Part shown: positions 55,340 to 63,938 of the stretch, in pieces
Layout of the letters: each line of letters opens with the position of its first letter
Position numbering within the stretch: the first letter of the stretch is position 1
Origin: Draconibacterium sediminis
GTDB taxonomy: Bacteria > Bacteroidota > Bacteroidia > Bacteroidales > Prolixibacteraceae
Direction: 5' to 3'
NCBI RefSeq assembly: GCF_000949475.1
Contig: NZ_JRHC01000001.1
Location: 1,488,001-1,552,000, forward strand
DNA length: 64,000 bases
Notes under the pieces: generated by a model
Told to the model about the DNA's origin: nothing
The model's input: only the letters and a program-made list of their open reading frames with translations
Databases searched by the model: none
Made by a program: the position numbers and the translations under genes

Positions 55340-55473
55340 ATGAAACTCAGGATTTGGAATCCGTCGGTAGACGGAGAACCAAATTCTGTTAGTTGAATTA
55401 ATCCCGATAACAAAGTTCATCGGGATATTATAACTCAGCGGGTGACTGGTTATTTTTAACTTTAGTCACCCGT
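55340..55473 (+). ncRNA. Structured tract downstream of rnpB (three stem-loops)
   Basis: GGATTTGG (~55351) pairs with CCAAATTC around an inner CCGTC-GGTA-GACGG hairpin. ATCCCGAT pairs with ATCGGGAT across ~55403-55428. CAGCGGGTGACT pairs with AGTCACCCGTTG to ~55473. All three recur, almost unchanged, after the rnpB remnant at 57535-57676. It may be part of the rnpB transcript, a terminator set, or a separate small RNA. Confidence 0.55.
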
Positions 55474-55514
55474 TGTGTTTTAACTCATACCCATTTCATC
55501 TAATCCAAAGCCTT

Positions 55515-57329
55515 TTATTTCATTCCTTCTCCCAGGAAAAACCCCGGAACAGGAGGTTGGTTATAAGCAACATTTTGCCACGAAATTGCGATTCGGTATT
55601 GCAGATCCTGCATTAATGTTACCATACGATAATTACTTGGAATGGTGGTTGAATAAATCCTAAGTTTCTGATTATCGCGTGTGCGCCAAATCACTTCTTC
55701 TCTCCAGTCGCCCCATAAATCAGCACTTAGCACAGGAGTAGATTTTGTCCCGTTATTTGAGGTGCACTCCGGATCGGTAAACAACAACTCTTCTTTTTTG
55801 TTTTCCCAATCCCATTTGGTTATCCTGTTACTGGTCAATAATTCACGCAGCAGATCGCCATCCCACCAAATGGCAAAGTTGCATGTTTGGGGAGCATTGC
55901 CTAGTTCCTTTCCCTGCGCTGAGTACAAAGTGCCAATATTTGACCAAAGTTCGCAGCCCGGGTAGTTGGGATCGATATCGGCAGCGCAGGCACGGCCTTC
56001 ATCCTGCCCGGGATTATGACCAAAAATAATTTCTCCTGTCCGTGCATCATATAAAGCCTCTCCAAAACCATTTTCATATCCTTTCACGGGTACTTCGTTT
56101 TCATGCATACCCCATACTTCCTGTCCCGGCCGTGTTGGATCAATATCAGTTACATACATTGCATCGCCGTGTCGAAGTCCTGTTGTATACATTCCTGAAC
56201 CATTGTCGTCAACAGCCATCGCGCCATAAATAATCTCATCTTTTCCGTCGTAATCCACATCGGCGACTGAGATACCATGATTTCCCTGCCCGGAATAAAG
56301 TTCCAGTCCCGGATCGGCACTATTAAATACCCAGCGCTGGGTTAATTCTCCCTCTCGCCAGTCCCAGGCTGCCAGAACCGATTTCCCATAATACCCGCGA
56401 CACATCACCACACTGGGTAATTCCCTATCGAGGTATGCTACTGTTGCCAAAAAACGATCCGATCGGTTGGCTGTATTGTCATTACCTCCGTTGCCTCCAA
56501 CGCCTCCCCAATCATCCAGATTTCCTCTTGCCGGTACATAATTGGTCGTAGCAAGTGCTGAACCTGTCCGTCCGTCGAAAATGGTAAAATATTCCGGGCC
56601 GGTAACAATCTTGCCAAATGTTCTGCTTTGTTGGTCCCGGTCGACCCAGTCGGCTTTTGAATCACCAATAACAGTTCCCGTTCCGTCAATGGTACCATCG
56701 GCTGTTTTCATGGCGACTTCGGCCCGGCCATCGCCATCAAGGTCATAAACAATAAACTGGGTATAGTGGGCTCCTTCGCGAATATTTTTCCCCAGATTGA
56801 TTGTCCAGAGAAGGGTGCCGTCCATTTTGTAGGCGTGGAATATGGGGTCGGTGGTAATACCTAAATGCGAATTATCAGCACCTCGTCCTGTCATGTGAAC
56901 AAGCAGGTCATAATGACCGTCGCCGTCAAGATCGCCCACCGAGGCATCGTTGGGGGAGTAGCCATCCGGGGTTTGCAAAGAAATTTCCCAATAAGGTGCC
57001 TGCCATACTTTACAGGAAGCAATCGACCGTTTATTTTCGGCTCCGTTTAAAAATTCTATCAATTCGTAGGTTGATCCTTCTATTGCGTCGACATCGGTAT
57101 AGTTTGTCGTTTTTATCGGAGAAGAATTGATCTTTTCTCCGTTCCTGTAAAGATTAAAGGCAATCTGTTCGGGATCGGAATTTAACAGACGCCAGCTTAA
57201 AAATACTGAATTTTGTTCGGCCGGAATGGCTACCAAAGCCCTGTCCAGCTTTTCCATTACTTGTTGTGCCCTCGCGTTTGATAATCCAGTAATCAATAGA
57301 AGAAGAATGAGTAAGGTGTTCTTTATCAT
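55515..57329 (-). CDS. Secreted rhamnogalacturonan lyase (PL11-type, FG-GAP beta-propeller)
   Basis: 604 residues, signal peptide 1-21. An N-terminal fibronectin-like domain (~22-105, LDRALVAIPAEQNSVFLSWRLL) precedes an eight-bladed propeller with calcium-binding repeats DLDGDGHYDLL, DLDGDGRAEVAMKT and DVDYDGKDEIIY. GNHGISVADVD and LWGDWREEVIW are PL11 hallmarks (YesW/YesX). It cleaves the rhamnose-galacturonate backbone of pectin by beta-elimination outside the cell. It stands alone between two copies of an rnpB-linked repeat, with no SusCD genes nearby. Confidence 0.93.
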   Translation of the reverse strand: MIKNTLLILLLLITGLSNARAQQVMEKLDRALVAIPAEQNSVFLSWRLLNSDPEQIAFNLYRNGEKINSSPIKTTNYTDVDAIEGSTYELIEFLNGAENKRSIASCKVWQAPYWEISLQTPDGYSPNDASVGDLDGDGHYDLLVHMTGRGADNSHLGITTDPIFHAYKMDGTLLWTINLGKNIREGAHYTQFIVYDLDGDGRAEVAMKTADGTIDGTGTVIGDSKADWVDRDQQSRTFGKIVTGPEYFTIFDGRTGSALATTNYVPARGNLDDWGGVGGNGGNDNTANRSDRFLATVAYLDRELPSVVMCRGYYGKSVLAAWDWREGELTQRWVFNSADPGLELYSGQGNHGISVADVDYDGKDEIIYGAMAVDDNGSGMYTTGLRHGDAMYVTDIDPTRPGQEVWGMHENEVPVKGYENGFGEALYDARTGEIIFGHNPGQDEGRACAADIDPNYPGCELWSNIGTLYSAQGKELGNAPQTCNFAIWWDGDLLRELLTSNRITKWDWENKKEELLFTDPECTSNNGTKSTPVLSADLWGDWREEVIWRTRDNQKLRIYSTTIPSNYRMVTLMQDLQYRIAISWQNVAYNQPPVPGFFLGEGMK

Positions 57330-57462
57330 TTGCTTGTGTTATTTTGTTGCCATCGAATGCATACCAATATCACAATTATTTATGAGAAAAACATTTTTGG
57401 GAATGGTTTCATTTTATTGTCGAAACAAAAAGTATAAAATCGCTATGGCTTTTTTATCCTTT

Positions 57463-57535
57463 GGCACCGGAAAGCCCCTTTATCGTTCCTGACGATAAAT
57501 GTCAGGATTGACAGGACCCGGCTTACAGGCTTGCC
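57463..57535 (+). pseudogene. Truncated rnpB remnant (5' and 3' ends joined)
   Basis: The first ~48 bases (GGCACCGGAAAGCC, then CTTTATCG and CTGACGAT) match the rnpB 5' end with changes. They run straight into ACAGGACCCGGC (57511) and the 3' end GGCTTGCC. About 330 bases of the core are missing, so it cannot be an active RNase P RNA. P1 keeps most of its pairing (GGAAAGCC with GGCTTGCC, one mismatch), and a new hairpin TCCTGAC/GTCAGGA has formed near 57487-57507. It may be a fossil or a short structured RNA. Confidence 0.75.
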
Positions 57536-57676
57536 TTTTTTTAATGAAACTCAGGATTTGGAATCCGTCGGTAGACGGAGAACCAAATTCTGTTAGTTGA
57601 ATTAATCCCGATAACGAAGTTCATCGGGATATCAATATTCATCGGGTGACTGTTTGTTTTTAACTTTAGTCACCCG
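57511..57676 (+). repeat. Second copy of the rnpB 3' end and downstream tract
   Basis: This ~166-base block matches 55309-55473 with few changes, mostly in loops and near the end. It is a direct repeat flanking the rhamnogalacturonan lyase gene. Confidence 0.85.
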
Positions 57677-57693
57677 ATGAATTGTTTTTATGC

Positions 57694-58254
57694 TTATTTT
57701 AATTTCCAGTCAACCTCGTCTTTAAGCAAATATTCCAACGGAAACGAAAACTTGATCTGCTCACCAAATGCTATGGCATCTGCCAGTTTGTAGCCTTTGT
57801 ATTCAACCAGGTAAGCCATCATAAAATAAGTAACCCGGCCGGCACTTCCACAATGAATTAATACCTTTTTGTATTTGCCATCCAGAGCTTCTGCAAATTT
57901 CTCCAGGTTTTCGGGCGTATAACCATCGTATCCTGCAACGGGCAGCGAAATGTATTTCATTTTCAGTTTGGCAACCATTTCTTCTTCGTTAAAGGCTTCC
58001 TCTGCAAAATCCTCGTTTTCATCATCTGTACGAAGATTGATCACCAAATCAACCCCCTGTTCTTTTAACCACTCAAAAGTTTCGAGATTGGGCTGACCGC
58101 TAAAAAACATGTTGTCGCTTTTATACAGGTTGGGCGCAATATCGAGCTCTTCAATCTCGGGAACTCCCTTTTTCTGAAGTGTTGAAGCATATGCAAATGG
58201 CGCATTAAAAAGAAGTATTACATAACTAAAAAGTAGCAGGGTAAACGTTTTCAT
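57694..58254 (-). CDS. Periplasmic protein tyrosine phosphatase-like protein (DUF442/BLH type)
   Basis: 186 residues with a signal peptide (~1-24). The phosphatase loop HCGSAGRVTYFMMAYLVEY (~138) has Cys-x4-Arg, the short loop of the DUF442/BLH-type family (compare HCASGNRV), rather than the usual Cys-x5-Arg. LVINLRTDDENEDF and the FSGQPNLETFEWLKEQGVD segment also fit. It would act outside the cytoplasm, on an unknown phosphoester. A strong stem-loop (57645-57680) lies just after its stop. Confidence 0.85.
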   Translation of the reverse strand: MKTFTLLLFSYVILLFNAPFAYASTLQKKGVPEIEELDIAPNLYKSDNMFFSGQPNLETFEWLKEQGVDLVINLRTDDENEDFAEEAFNEEEMVAKLKMKYISLPVAGYDGYTPENLEKFAEALDGKYKKVLIHCGSAGRVTYFMMAYLVEYKGYKLADAIAFGEQIKFSFPLEYLLKDEVDWKLK

Positions 58255-58401
58255 GAGATAGAATTTAAGATTATCTCATAAAATTAGTAATCCGGAACCT
58301 CAATTCTGTTAATGAAGTGTTATTGCTTGTTAACGAGGTTAAAAACAAAAGTTCCGATTCTGCTCTGCGCGTTTTTTTAAGGAGCGTCTAAACTTTTGTA
58401 G

Positions 58402-59715
58402 TTACAATTGATGTTTTAGTTCAACAAAAAGTGAATAGTAAAACGGATCGGCATTGGTCATGCTTGCCATATAAAGATCAGCTTCGGAAACAATTGTTTT
58501 AAATTCGTTCCATTTTACGGCTTCGGCAAAGGTGTCAACGGCATCATTCCAAAGTGTGTTGGCATACAGAATTTTGTCGCTGTAGTACATCTCTATTTTT
58601 TTGGCCGTTGAATCGTCGTTTTGTGATTTGGCGAGCTCTCTTTTTAAGGATTCGATACCGGAATAGTACTGGCACAAAACGATAGAACCACCCTCTGTGA
58701 GCATGCTTTTGGCCTTGTCGATAATTTTCTTTTTGTCGGTAAAATTGAAATAGAACAACACATAATTCATTAGTACTACATCGTACTTTTTTCCGGGTTC
58801 ATATTGAAAAAAATCGTCGTTAATGATTTCCACATTCTCTGCATTGGCAAATTTATCATTGGTGTCGGCAAATACTTTGGGATTTTTCTCGATACCCGTA
58901 ATAAATGCTTCCGGGAAATTCTGCTGCACCACTTCCACATAATTGCCATATCCACAGCCTAAATCAAACAGGTTTATGGCACTGTTGCCTTTGGTGATGT
59001 TGCGTAAATAATCAAGAAAACGAAATTGGGTGAAATTATGGAAAGCATTCTGACCCGATTCCGTGTAATAAGCCTCATCAAAAGGACTCTCTATCTTTTG
59101 AGGTATTCTTAAATCAACCAGGTGATAAAGTGTTTCGCTCAGTCTGACTTCGTAATCCAGTTTTCGCTCTGTTATCAGGCTTTCCCATATCTCACTTTCC
59201 TTTCCTTTAATCGATTGAAAGTTGTACCCGGGGTTATTGTATTTCTGCACCAGATCGCGCACAAATCGAAAATCAATAATTAATTGTTTTTCTTTGCGGC
59301 TCAGCGATTTATAGGATAAGTTCCCGTCGTTTCGAATCAGTTTGCTTATCCTGTCATTTTCCAGGAGCGAGTTATAGTCTTTGTTGATTTCCATTTTATT
59401 TCCCGAAAATGATAGAATTCCGAAGTGAATCAGGAATTCGGTAAGCGATGTGCTGATTCTGTCTTTGTAATCAACGTCAGCCATTTTCTGTATACCGGGA
59501 TTTTTAAGCTCAATATCCCGATTATTTGCTAAAACATACAAACCAATTGCCCGAAGGTAGTTGAGCATCTTTTCAAAATAATCGAGTTTGCAGGCTGTGG
59601 TATTGGGTTTGAATAAGCGGGTGGCATTAACAAGTAGGCGTTGGGTAAGATTCAAGGAAACAGGATCCGTTGATTGTTGGTGCGATGCGAAATCAATTTG
59701 CTTGTTGTTGATCAT
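58402..59715 (-). CDS. Class I SAM-dependent methyltransferase with N-terminal helical domain
   Basis: 437 residues. Residues ~245-405 form the methyltransferase fold, with motif I FDLGCGYGN at 250-258, acidic EKN after strand 2, and IINDDFFQYEP (motif II region). The first ~230 residues are helical and unassigned, similar to the dimerisation domains of O-methyltransferases. The substrate is unknown. It is on the same strand as the epimerase and sulfate genes, about 120 bases after the epimerase stop. Confidence 0.88.
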   Translation of the reverse strand: MINNKQIDFASHQQSTDPVSLNLTQRLLVNATRLFKPNTTACKLDYFEKMLNYLRAIGLYVLANNRDIELKNPGIQKMADVDYKDRISTSLTEFLIHFGILSFSGNKMEINKDYNSLLENDRISKLIRNDGNLSYKSLSRKEKQLIIDFRFVRDLVQKYNNPGYNFQSIKGKESEIWESLITERKLDYEVRLSETLYHLVDLRIPQKIESPFDEAYYTESGQNAFHNFTQFRFLDYLRNITKGNSAINLFDLGCGYGNYVEVVQQNFPEAFITGIEKNPKVFADTNDKFANAENVEIINDDFFQYEPGKKYDVVLMNYVLFYFNFTDKKKIIDKAKSMLTEGGSIVLCQYYSGIESLKRELAKSQNDDSTAKKIEMYYSDKILYANTLWNDAVDTFAEAVKWNEFKTIVSEADLYMASMTNADPFYYSLFVELKHQL

Positions 59716-59834
59716 TGTTTGCTGGTTTGATAGGTGTAGAAGAATGAACCCTGTATGATTTCTCCTTCTTTAATTTATCAAATTGTCTAATTTAAAAAAG
59801 ATCGGGGCGCGATTTTAATTCGTGCCCCGGCCTT

Positions 59835-60887
59835 TTATTTGAAGTAGGATTTGTACCACTTCACAAACTCGCCAATCCCTTCCGCCAGCGGCGTGTCGGG
59901 TGAGTAGCCAAAGTCGTTTTCCAGCGCACTTACATCGGCGTAGGTTTTGTACACATCGCCGGGTTGCATATCGTGGTATTCTTTAACGGCTTCCTGTCCC
60001 AGTGCTTTTTCAATGGTCTCGATAAAGTCCAAGAGTTTCACCGGGCTTGAATTACCAATGTTATGCACTTTGTAAGGAGCAACCACCCCGCCCTCCGGGC
60101 ACCCCTCCTGCGAGGAGGGGAAACTCGAGCTCTGTGGCGGTGCGTTCAATATTTTAGTGATTCCCTCAACAATATCGTCGATATAGGTAAAGTCGCGGTA
60201 CAAATCGCCATGGTTAAATATCTTAATGGCATCTCCGGCTAGGATATTCTTTGTGAACGAGAAGTAGGCCATATCCGGTCGTCCCCATGGTCCGTAAACC
60301 GTAAAAAAGCGCAATCCTGTAGTAGGGATACCAAACAAATGACTGTAGGTATGTGCCATCAATTCGTTGCTCTTTTTGGTAGCCGCGTATAAACTCACCG
60401 GGTTATCCACCGCATCATCAACCGACAGCGGCATTTTTGCACTGTTGCCATACACACTCGACGAGCTGGCGTAAACCAGGTGCTGAATGTTATTGTGGCG
60501 GCATGCTTCAAGGATATTGATAAAACCTACAATGTTACTGTCGATATAAGCCCGAGGATTTTCGATGCTGTAACGCACACCGGCCTGAGCAGCCAGGTTG
60601 CAAACCATATCGAACTTTTCGGTTTCGAAAAGCTGATCGATTTGCTCGCGGTCTTCCAGGTTCATCCGAACAAAGGAATATGCCGGATTTTTTGTACTGA
60701 CAACCTTTTTATGCCAGTTTTCAGCCTCCCCGGAAATACCTGCTTCGGCCAAACGGGCATATTTCAGCTCGGTTGAATAGTAGTTATTGATATTATCGAT
60801 ACCAACAACTTCAACGCCTTGCTCCAATAACTTATTGGCAAGGTGAAAACCGATAAATCCTGCAGTGCCCGTTACCAGTATTTTCAT
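59835..60887 (-). CDS. UDP-glucuronate 4-epimerase-type NAD-dependent epimerase
   Basis: 350 residues. Rossmann motif GTAGFIGFHLA (7-17), catalytic YAATK (167-171) with Ser before it (SSSSVYG), and FFTVYGPWGRPDMA are present. It belongs to the UDP-glucuronate epimerase / LspL group, used for capsule or LPS sugars. Residues 256-267 (SSQEGCPEGG region) come from an inserted hairpin repeat in a loop that varies in this family, so activity is probably kept. It lies 9 bases after CysN/C and may share its transcript. Confidence 0.9.
   Translation of the reverse strand: MKILVTGTAGFIGFHLANKLLEQGVEVVGIDNINNYYSTELKYARLAEAGISGEAENWHKKVVSTKNPAYSFVRMNLEDREQIDQLFETEKFDMVCNLAAQAGVRYSIENPRAYIDSNIVGFINILEACRHNNIQHLVYASSSSVYGNSAKMPLSVDDAVDNPVSLYAATKKSNELMAHTYSHLFGIPTTGLRFFTVYGPWGRPDMAYFSFTKNILAGDAIKIFNHGDLYRDFTYIDDIVEGITKILNAPPQSSSFPSSQEGCPEGGVVAPYKVHNIGNSSPVKLLDFIETIEKALGQEAVKEYHDMQPGDVYKTYADVSALENDFGYSPDTPLAEGIGEFVKWYKSYFK
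60086..60124. repeat. Hairpin repeat inserted in frame in the epimerase gene
   Basis: GCCCTCCGGGC (60090-60100) and CCCCTCCTGCGAGGAGGGG (60102-60120) are two adjacent hairpins, the same plan as 8571-8614 and 25901-25956. Here they lie inside an open frame and encode residues ~256-267. Confidence 0.7.
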
Positions 60888-60896
60888 TTCAAATTC

Positions 60897-62816
60897 CTAG
60901 TGGTTAGGAAATACTTTGTTTATTGCTAAGTAATCCAAAATAGCATCCAGGTTTTCTTCGTTTTGCTCCGGTTTGAAAACCAGTTTTGCGTTGTTTGGTG
61001 CTTCGTATTCCAGATCTACACCCGGCAAACCACTTGTTTTTCCTTGCTCAAGCATTTCGTACAGTTCAGGTTTATTGTTTTTGCAATATTCCAGATCTGC
61101 ATCCATGTAGAATAGGTGAAAACGGTCTTTGCCAATTATCTCTGCCACCTGGTTGCGCAACGATTCGTTACGAGAGATGTACGAAGCAATGGTGATAATT
61201 CCCTGGTCGTTCAGCATTTTACAAATGTGTGCCACACGACGCAGGTTCTCTGCTCTGTCGGCAGGAGAGAAGTCCAATTCACGACTTAATCCTGATCGTA
61301 CTGAACTACCGTCGATCAATACCACTGCAGCACCGTTGTCGAACAGTTTTTTCTCCAGACTAAAAGCCAGTTCGTTTTTACCCGAACCATGCAGACCGGT
61401 AATCCAAATGGTTTCACCTTTCTGGTTGTACTTCTGTACGTATTCTTCCGGTTTGATCAGCGCTTCACCCAAGGCAATTTTAGCCTTATCCACATCAGTA
61501 ATACGCGAAGGCAAGCTGCTACTGCCCAGTTTATCGATGATCATACCCACCGCTACGGTGTTATGCGTTACGGGGTCGATTAAAATAAACGAACCGGTTT
61601 GATGGTTCTTTTTATACGGATCGAAGTAAAGTGGCTTGGTAGTGGTAATTACCACACGGCCAATTTCATTCAGCTTGAATTTTTCGATGTTCGATTTCTC
61701 AAGCGTGTTTACATCCACTTTGTATTTAATTTCGTCGATACGGGCCTTTGTATTGTTGTTGGCATGTTTGATGTAAAACTGAGTGGAAAGATTCATATCA
61801 GTTTCATCCATCCAAACCAGCATGGCCTCAAACTGACGCTCTACACGTGGCAGGTTATCAGGATGAACCAACATATCGCCACGCGAAATATCAATCTCAT
61901 CTTCCAGCGTAACGGTTACCGATTGTGGTGGGAAAGCATAATCCAGTTCCCCTTCGTAAGTAACGATTTTCTCTACTTTCGATTTTTTCATCGAAGGCAG
62001 CACCATTACTTCATCGCCTTTTTTTATGATACCTGAAGCTACAGAAGTTGAGAACCCACGGAATTTAATATCGGGGCGCAATACATACTGAACCGGGAAA
62101 CGCAGGTCGTCGAAGTTACGGTCGGAACTTACATGAACGTTCTCCAAAAACTCCAGCAGACAAGGACCATGGTACCAATCCATATTCTCGCCTTTATCTA
62201 CTACATTGTCGCCTTTTAATGCCGACAGCGGGATAAAGTTTACATCAGGTATATCCAATTGGGTAACAAACGCTTTGTAATCGGCTTTAATTTCCTCAAA
62301 ACGTTCCTGTTTGTAATCGGCCAGGTCCATTTTGTTAATGGCCACCACCACGTGTTTAATTCCCAGAAGGTTGGCCAAATAGGTGTGGCGTTTGGTCTGG
62401 GTAATTACTCCGTAGCGAGCATCTATAAGAATAATGGCCAGGTTGGCAGTCGATCCACCGGTAATCATGTTACGGGTGTACTGCTCGTGTCCCGGAGTAT
62501 CTGCGATAATAAATTTACGCTTGGCAGTTGAGAAGTAGCGGTAAGCAACGTCGATGGTAATTCCCTGCTCGCGCTCGGCTTTCAAACCATCGAGCAACAA
62601 GGCATAGTCAATTTCCTCACCGGCATGGCCGATACGTTTACTGTCGCGGTGCAAAGCTTCAAGCTGATCTTCGTAAAGCATTTTACTGTCAGCCATCAGG
62701 CGTCCGATTAGCGTTGATTTGCCATCGTCAACCGATCCTGCAGTCAGTAAGCGTAATAAATCCTTTTTCTGGTCTTGATCCAGAAACTCTTGTATGTTAA
62801 GTTTTTTTGTAGTCAT
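60897..62816 (-). CDS. cysN: Sulfate adenylyltransferase large subunit fused to an APS-kinase-like domain (CysN/C)
   Basis: 639 residues. The GTPase part has [10 protein letters not shown] (26-35), DTPGHEQY (106-113) and NKMD (161-164), and EF-Tu-like domains to ~455. The C-terminal CysC domain (~466-639) keeps the fold, but residues look altered. Walker A is GLHGSGKN (474-481) with Asn for Ser/Thr, the DGDNVR loop is DGSSVR (502-507), and the ISP loop is ISR (547-549). The GTPase is intact, so APS formation with CysD is expected, while APS kinase activity is doubtful. A gene-less repeat array separates it from cysD upstream. Confidence 0.9.
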   Translation of the reverse strand: MTTKKLNIQEFLDQDQKKDLLRLLTAGSVDDGKSTLIGRLMADSKMLYEDQLEALHRDSKRIGHAGEEIDYALLLDGLKAEREQGITIDVAYRYFSTAKRKFIIADTPGHEQYTRNMITGGSTANLAIILIDARYGVITQTKRHTYLANLLGIKHVVVAINKMDLADYKQERFEEIKADYKAFVTQLDIPDVNFIPLSALKGDNVVDKGENMDWYHGPCLLEFLENVHVSSDRNFDDLRFPVQYVLRPDIKFRGFSTSVASGIIKKGDEVMVLPSMKKSKVEKIVTYEGELDYAFPPQSVTVTLEDEIDISRGDMLVHPDNLPRVERQFEAMLVWMDETDMNLSTQFYIKHANNNTKARIDEIKYKVDVNTLEKSNIEKFKLNEIGRVVITTTKPLYFDPYKKNHQTGSFILIDPVTHNTVAVGMIIDKLGSSSLPSRITDVDKAKIALGEALIKPEEYVQKYNQKGETIWITGLHGSGKNELAFSLEKKLFDNGAAVVLIDGSSVRSGLSRELDFSPADRAENLRRVAHICKMLNDQGIITIASYISRNESLRNQVAEIIGKDRFHLFYMDADLEYCKNNKPELYEMLEQGKTSGLPGVDLEYEAPNNAKLVFKPEQNEENLDAILDYLAINKVFPNH

Positions 62817-62822
62817 CTTTTT

Positions 62823-62902
62823 GATACTTGATGTTTGATACTAGATGCTGGATGCTTGATTCTGGATACTCGATCGATCAAGAATCCGGAATCCGGTATC
62901 CA
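62823..62902. repeat. Gene-less palindrome of GAT-type heptads between cysD and cysN
   Basis: Left arm units GATACTT/GATGTTT/GATACTA/GATGCTG/GATGCTT/GATTCTG/GATACTC run into CGATCGATC, and the right arm (62875-62902) is the complement of GATACCG/GATTCCG/GATTCTT. The arms pair as a hairpin with no gene inside. It fills the 88-base operon gap. Confidence 0.65.
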
Positions 62903-62904
62903 GT

Positions 62905-63813
62905 CTAGAAATACCCTTCTCTTTTTTTCTGTTCCATACTTGCTTCCTGGTCGAAGTCGATAACACGAGTTGTACGTTCCGAAACGGTAACGGTCATCAT
63001 TTCTTCCACAATTTTCTCGATGGTATCAGCTTCCGATTCAATAGCACCGGTAAGCGGGTAACATCCCAGCGTACGGAAACGTACCATGCGCATTTCTGCT
63101 TTGTCGCGCAATTCTTTTGGCATACGTTCGTCGTCTACCATAACAAGGGTGCCATCCATTTCAACCACCGGGCGCTCTTTGGCGTAATACAGCGGAACGA
63201 TCGGGATATTTTCCAAACGAATGTACTGCCAGATGTCCAGCTCAGTCCAGTTCGAGATAGGGAACACACGAATGGATTCACCTTTCTGAACGCGGCTGTT
63301 ATAGATATTCCAAAGCTCAGGACGCTGGTTTTTGGGATCCCACTGATGGAATTTATCACGGAACGAGAAAATACGTTCTTTCGCACGTGATTTTTCCTCA
63401 TCACGACGGGCACCACCAAAGGCAGCATCAAATTTGTATTTATTCAGACCTGCCAGCAGCGCCTGTGTTTTCATAATGTCGGTGTGTACTTTACTTCCGT
63501 GAGTAAACGGACCAACGCCACTTTCAAAACCTTCTTTGTTGTAATGAACGATCAGATCCCAGCCTTTTTCTTTCGCATAGCTGTCGCGGAAATCGATCAT
63601 TTCCTGGAATTTCCATTTCGAGTCGATGTGCATCAACGGAAACGGAACTTTACCGGGATAAAAAGCTTTTTCGGCCAGGCGAACCATCACTGATGAGTCT
63701 TTCCCGATGGAATAAAGCATTACTGGATTTTCGAACTCGGCTGCCACCTCGCGGATGATGTGGATGGCTTCTGCCTCCAGTTCGCGAAGGTTGGTTAATG
63801 AATAATTATCCAT
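62905..63813 (-). CDS. cysD: Sulfate adenylyltransferase small subunit
   Basis: 302 residues. The PP-loop [14 protein letters not shown] (~33-46) binds [25 protein letters not shown] and [15 protein letters not shown] follow, the CysD/PAPS reductase family pattern. With the CysN GTPase it activates sulfate to APS at the start of assimilation or of polysaccharide sulfation. It is first in an operon with CysN/C. A TATATTTG box lies ~120 bases upstream. Confidence 0.95.
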   Translation of the reverse strand: MDNYSLTNLRELEAEAIHIIREVAAEFENPVMLYSIGKDSSVMVRLAEKAFYPGKVPFPLMHIDSKWKFQEMIDFRDSYAKEKGWDLIVHYNKEGFESGVGPFTHGSKVHTDIMKTQALLAGLNKYKFDAAFGGARRDEEKSRAKERIFSFRDKFHQWDPKNQRPELWNIYNSRVQKGESIRVFPISNWTELDIWQYIRLENIPIVPLYYAKERPVVEMDGTLVMVDDERMPKELRDKAEMRMVRFRTLGCYPLTGAIESEADTIEKIVEEMMTVTVSERTTRVIDFDQEASMEQKKREGYF

Positions 63814-63930
63814 TCTTTTCTATTTTAGTTTTTACAGCCCGGTATGATTACTTTTTTGGGTATGTTGCTGATATCTACCAATAGTAGGCTGTAGCTGTAT
63901 TAATTTCGTACTCTTATTTTCAAACGAATG

Positions 63931-63938
63931 CAAATATA
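63931..63938 (-). promoter_or_regulatory. -7 box of the cysD operon with a long leader
   Basis: TATATTTG on the minus strand (63938-63931). The leader down to the ATG at 63813 is ~110 bases and can form ACAGCC/GGCTGT enclosing CTAC-TATTG-GTAG. No known riboswitch is recognised. Confidence 0.5.

Noticed and set aside
57330-57462. Integrase-made genomic island at rnpB
   Set aside because: No integrase or mobile gene is visible, and the second copy also has an rnpB 5' end, which integration at the 3' end would not create; kept only as an alternative in the rnpB finding.
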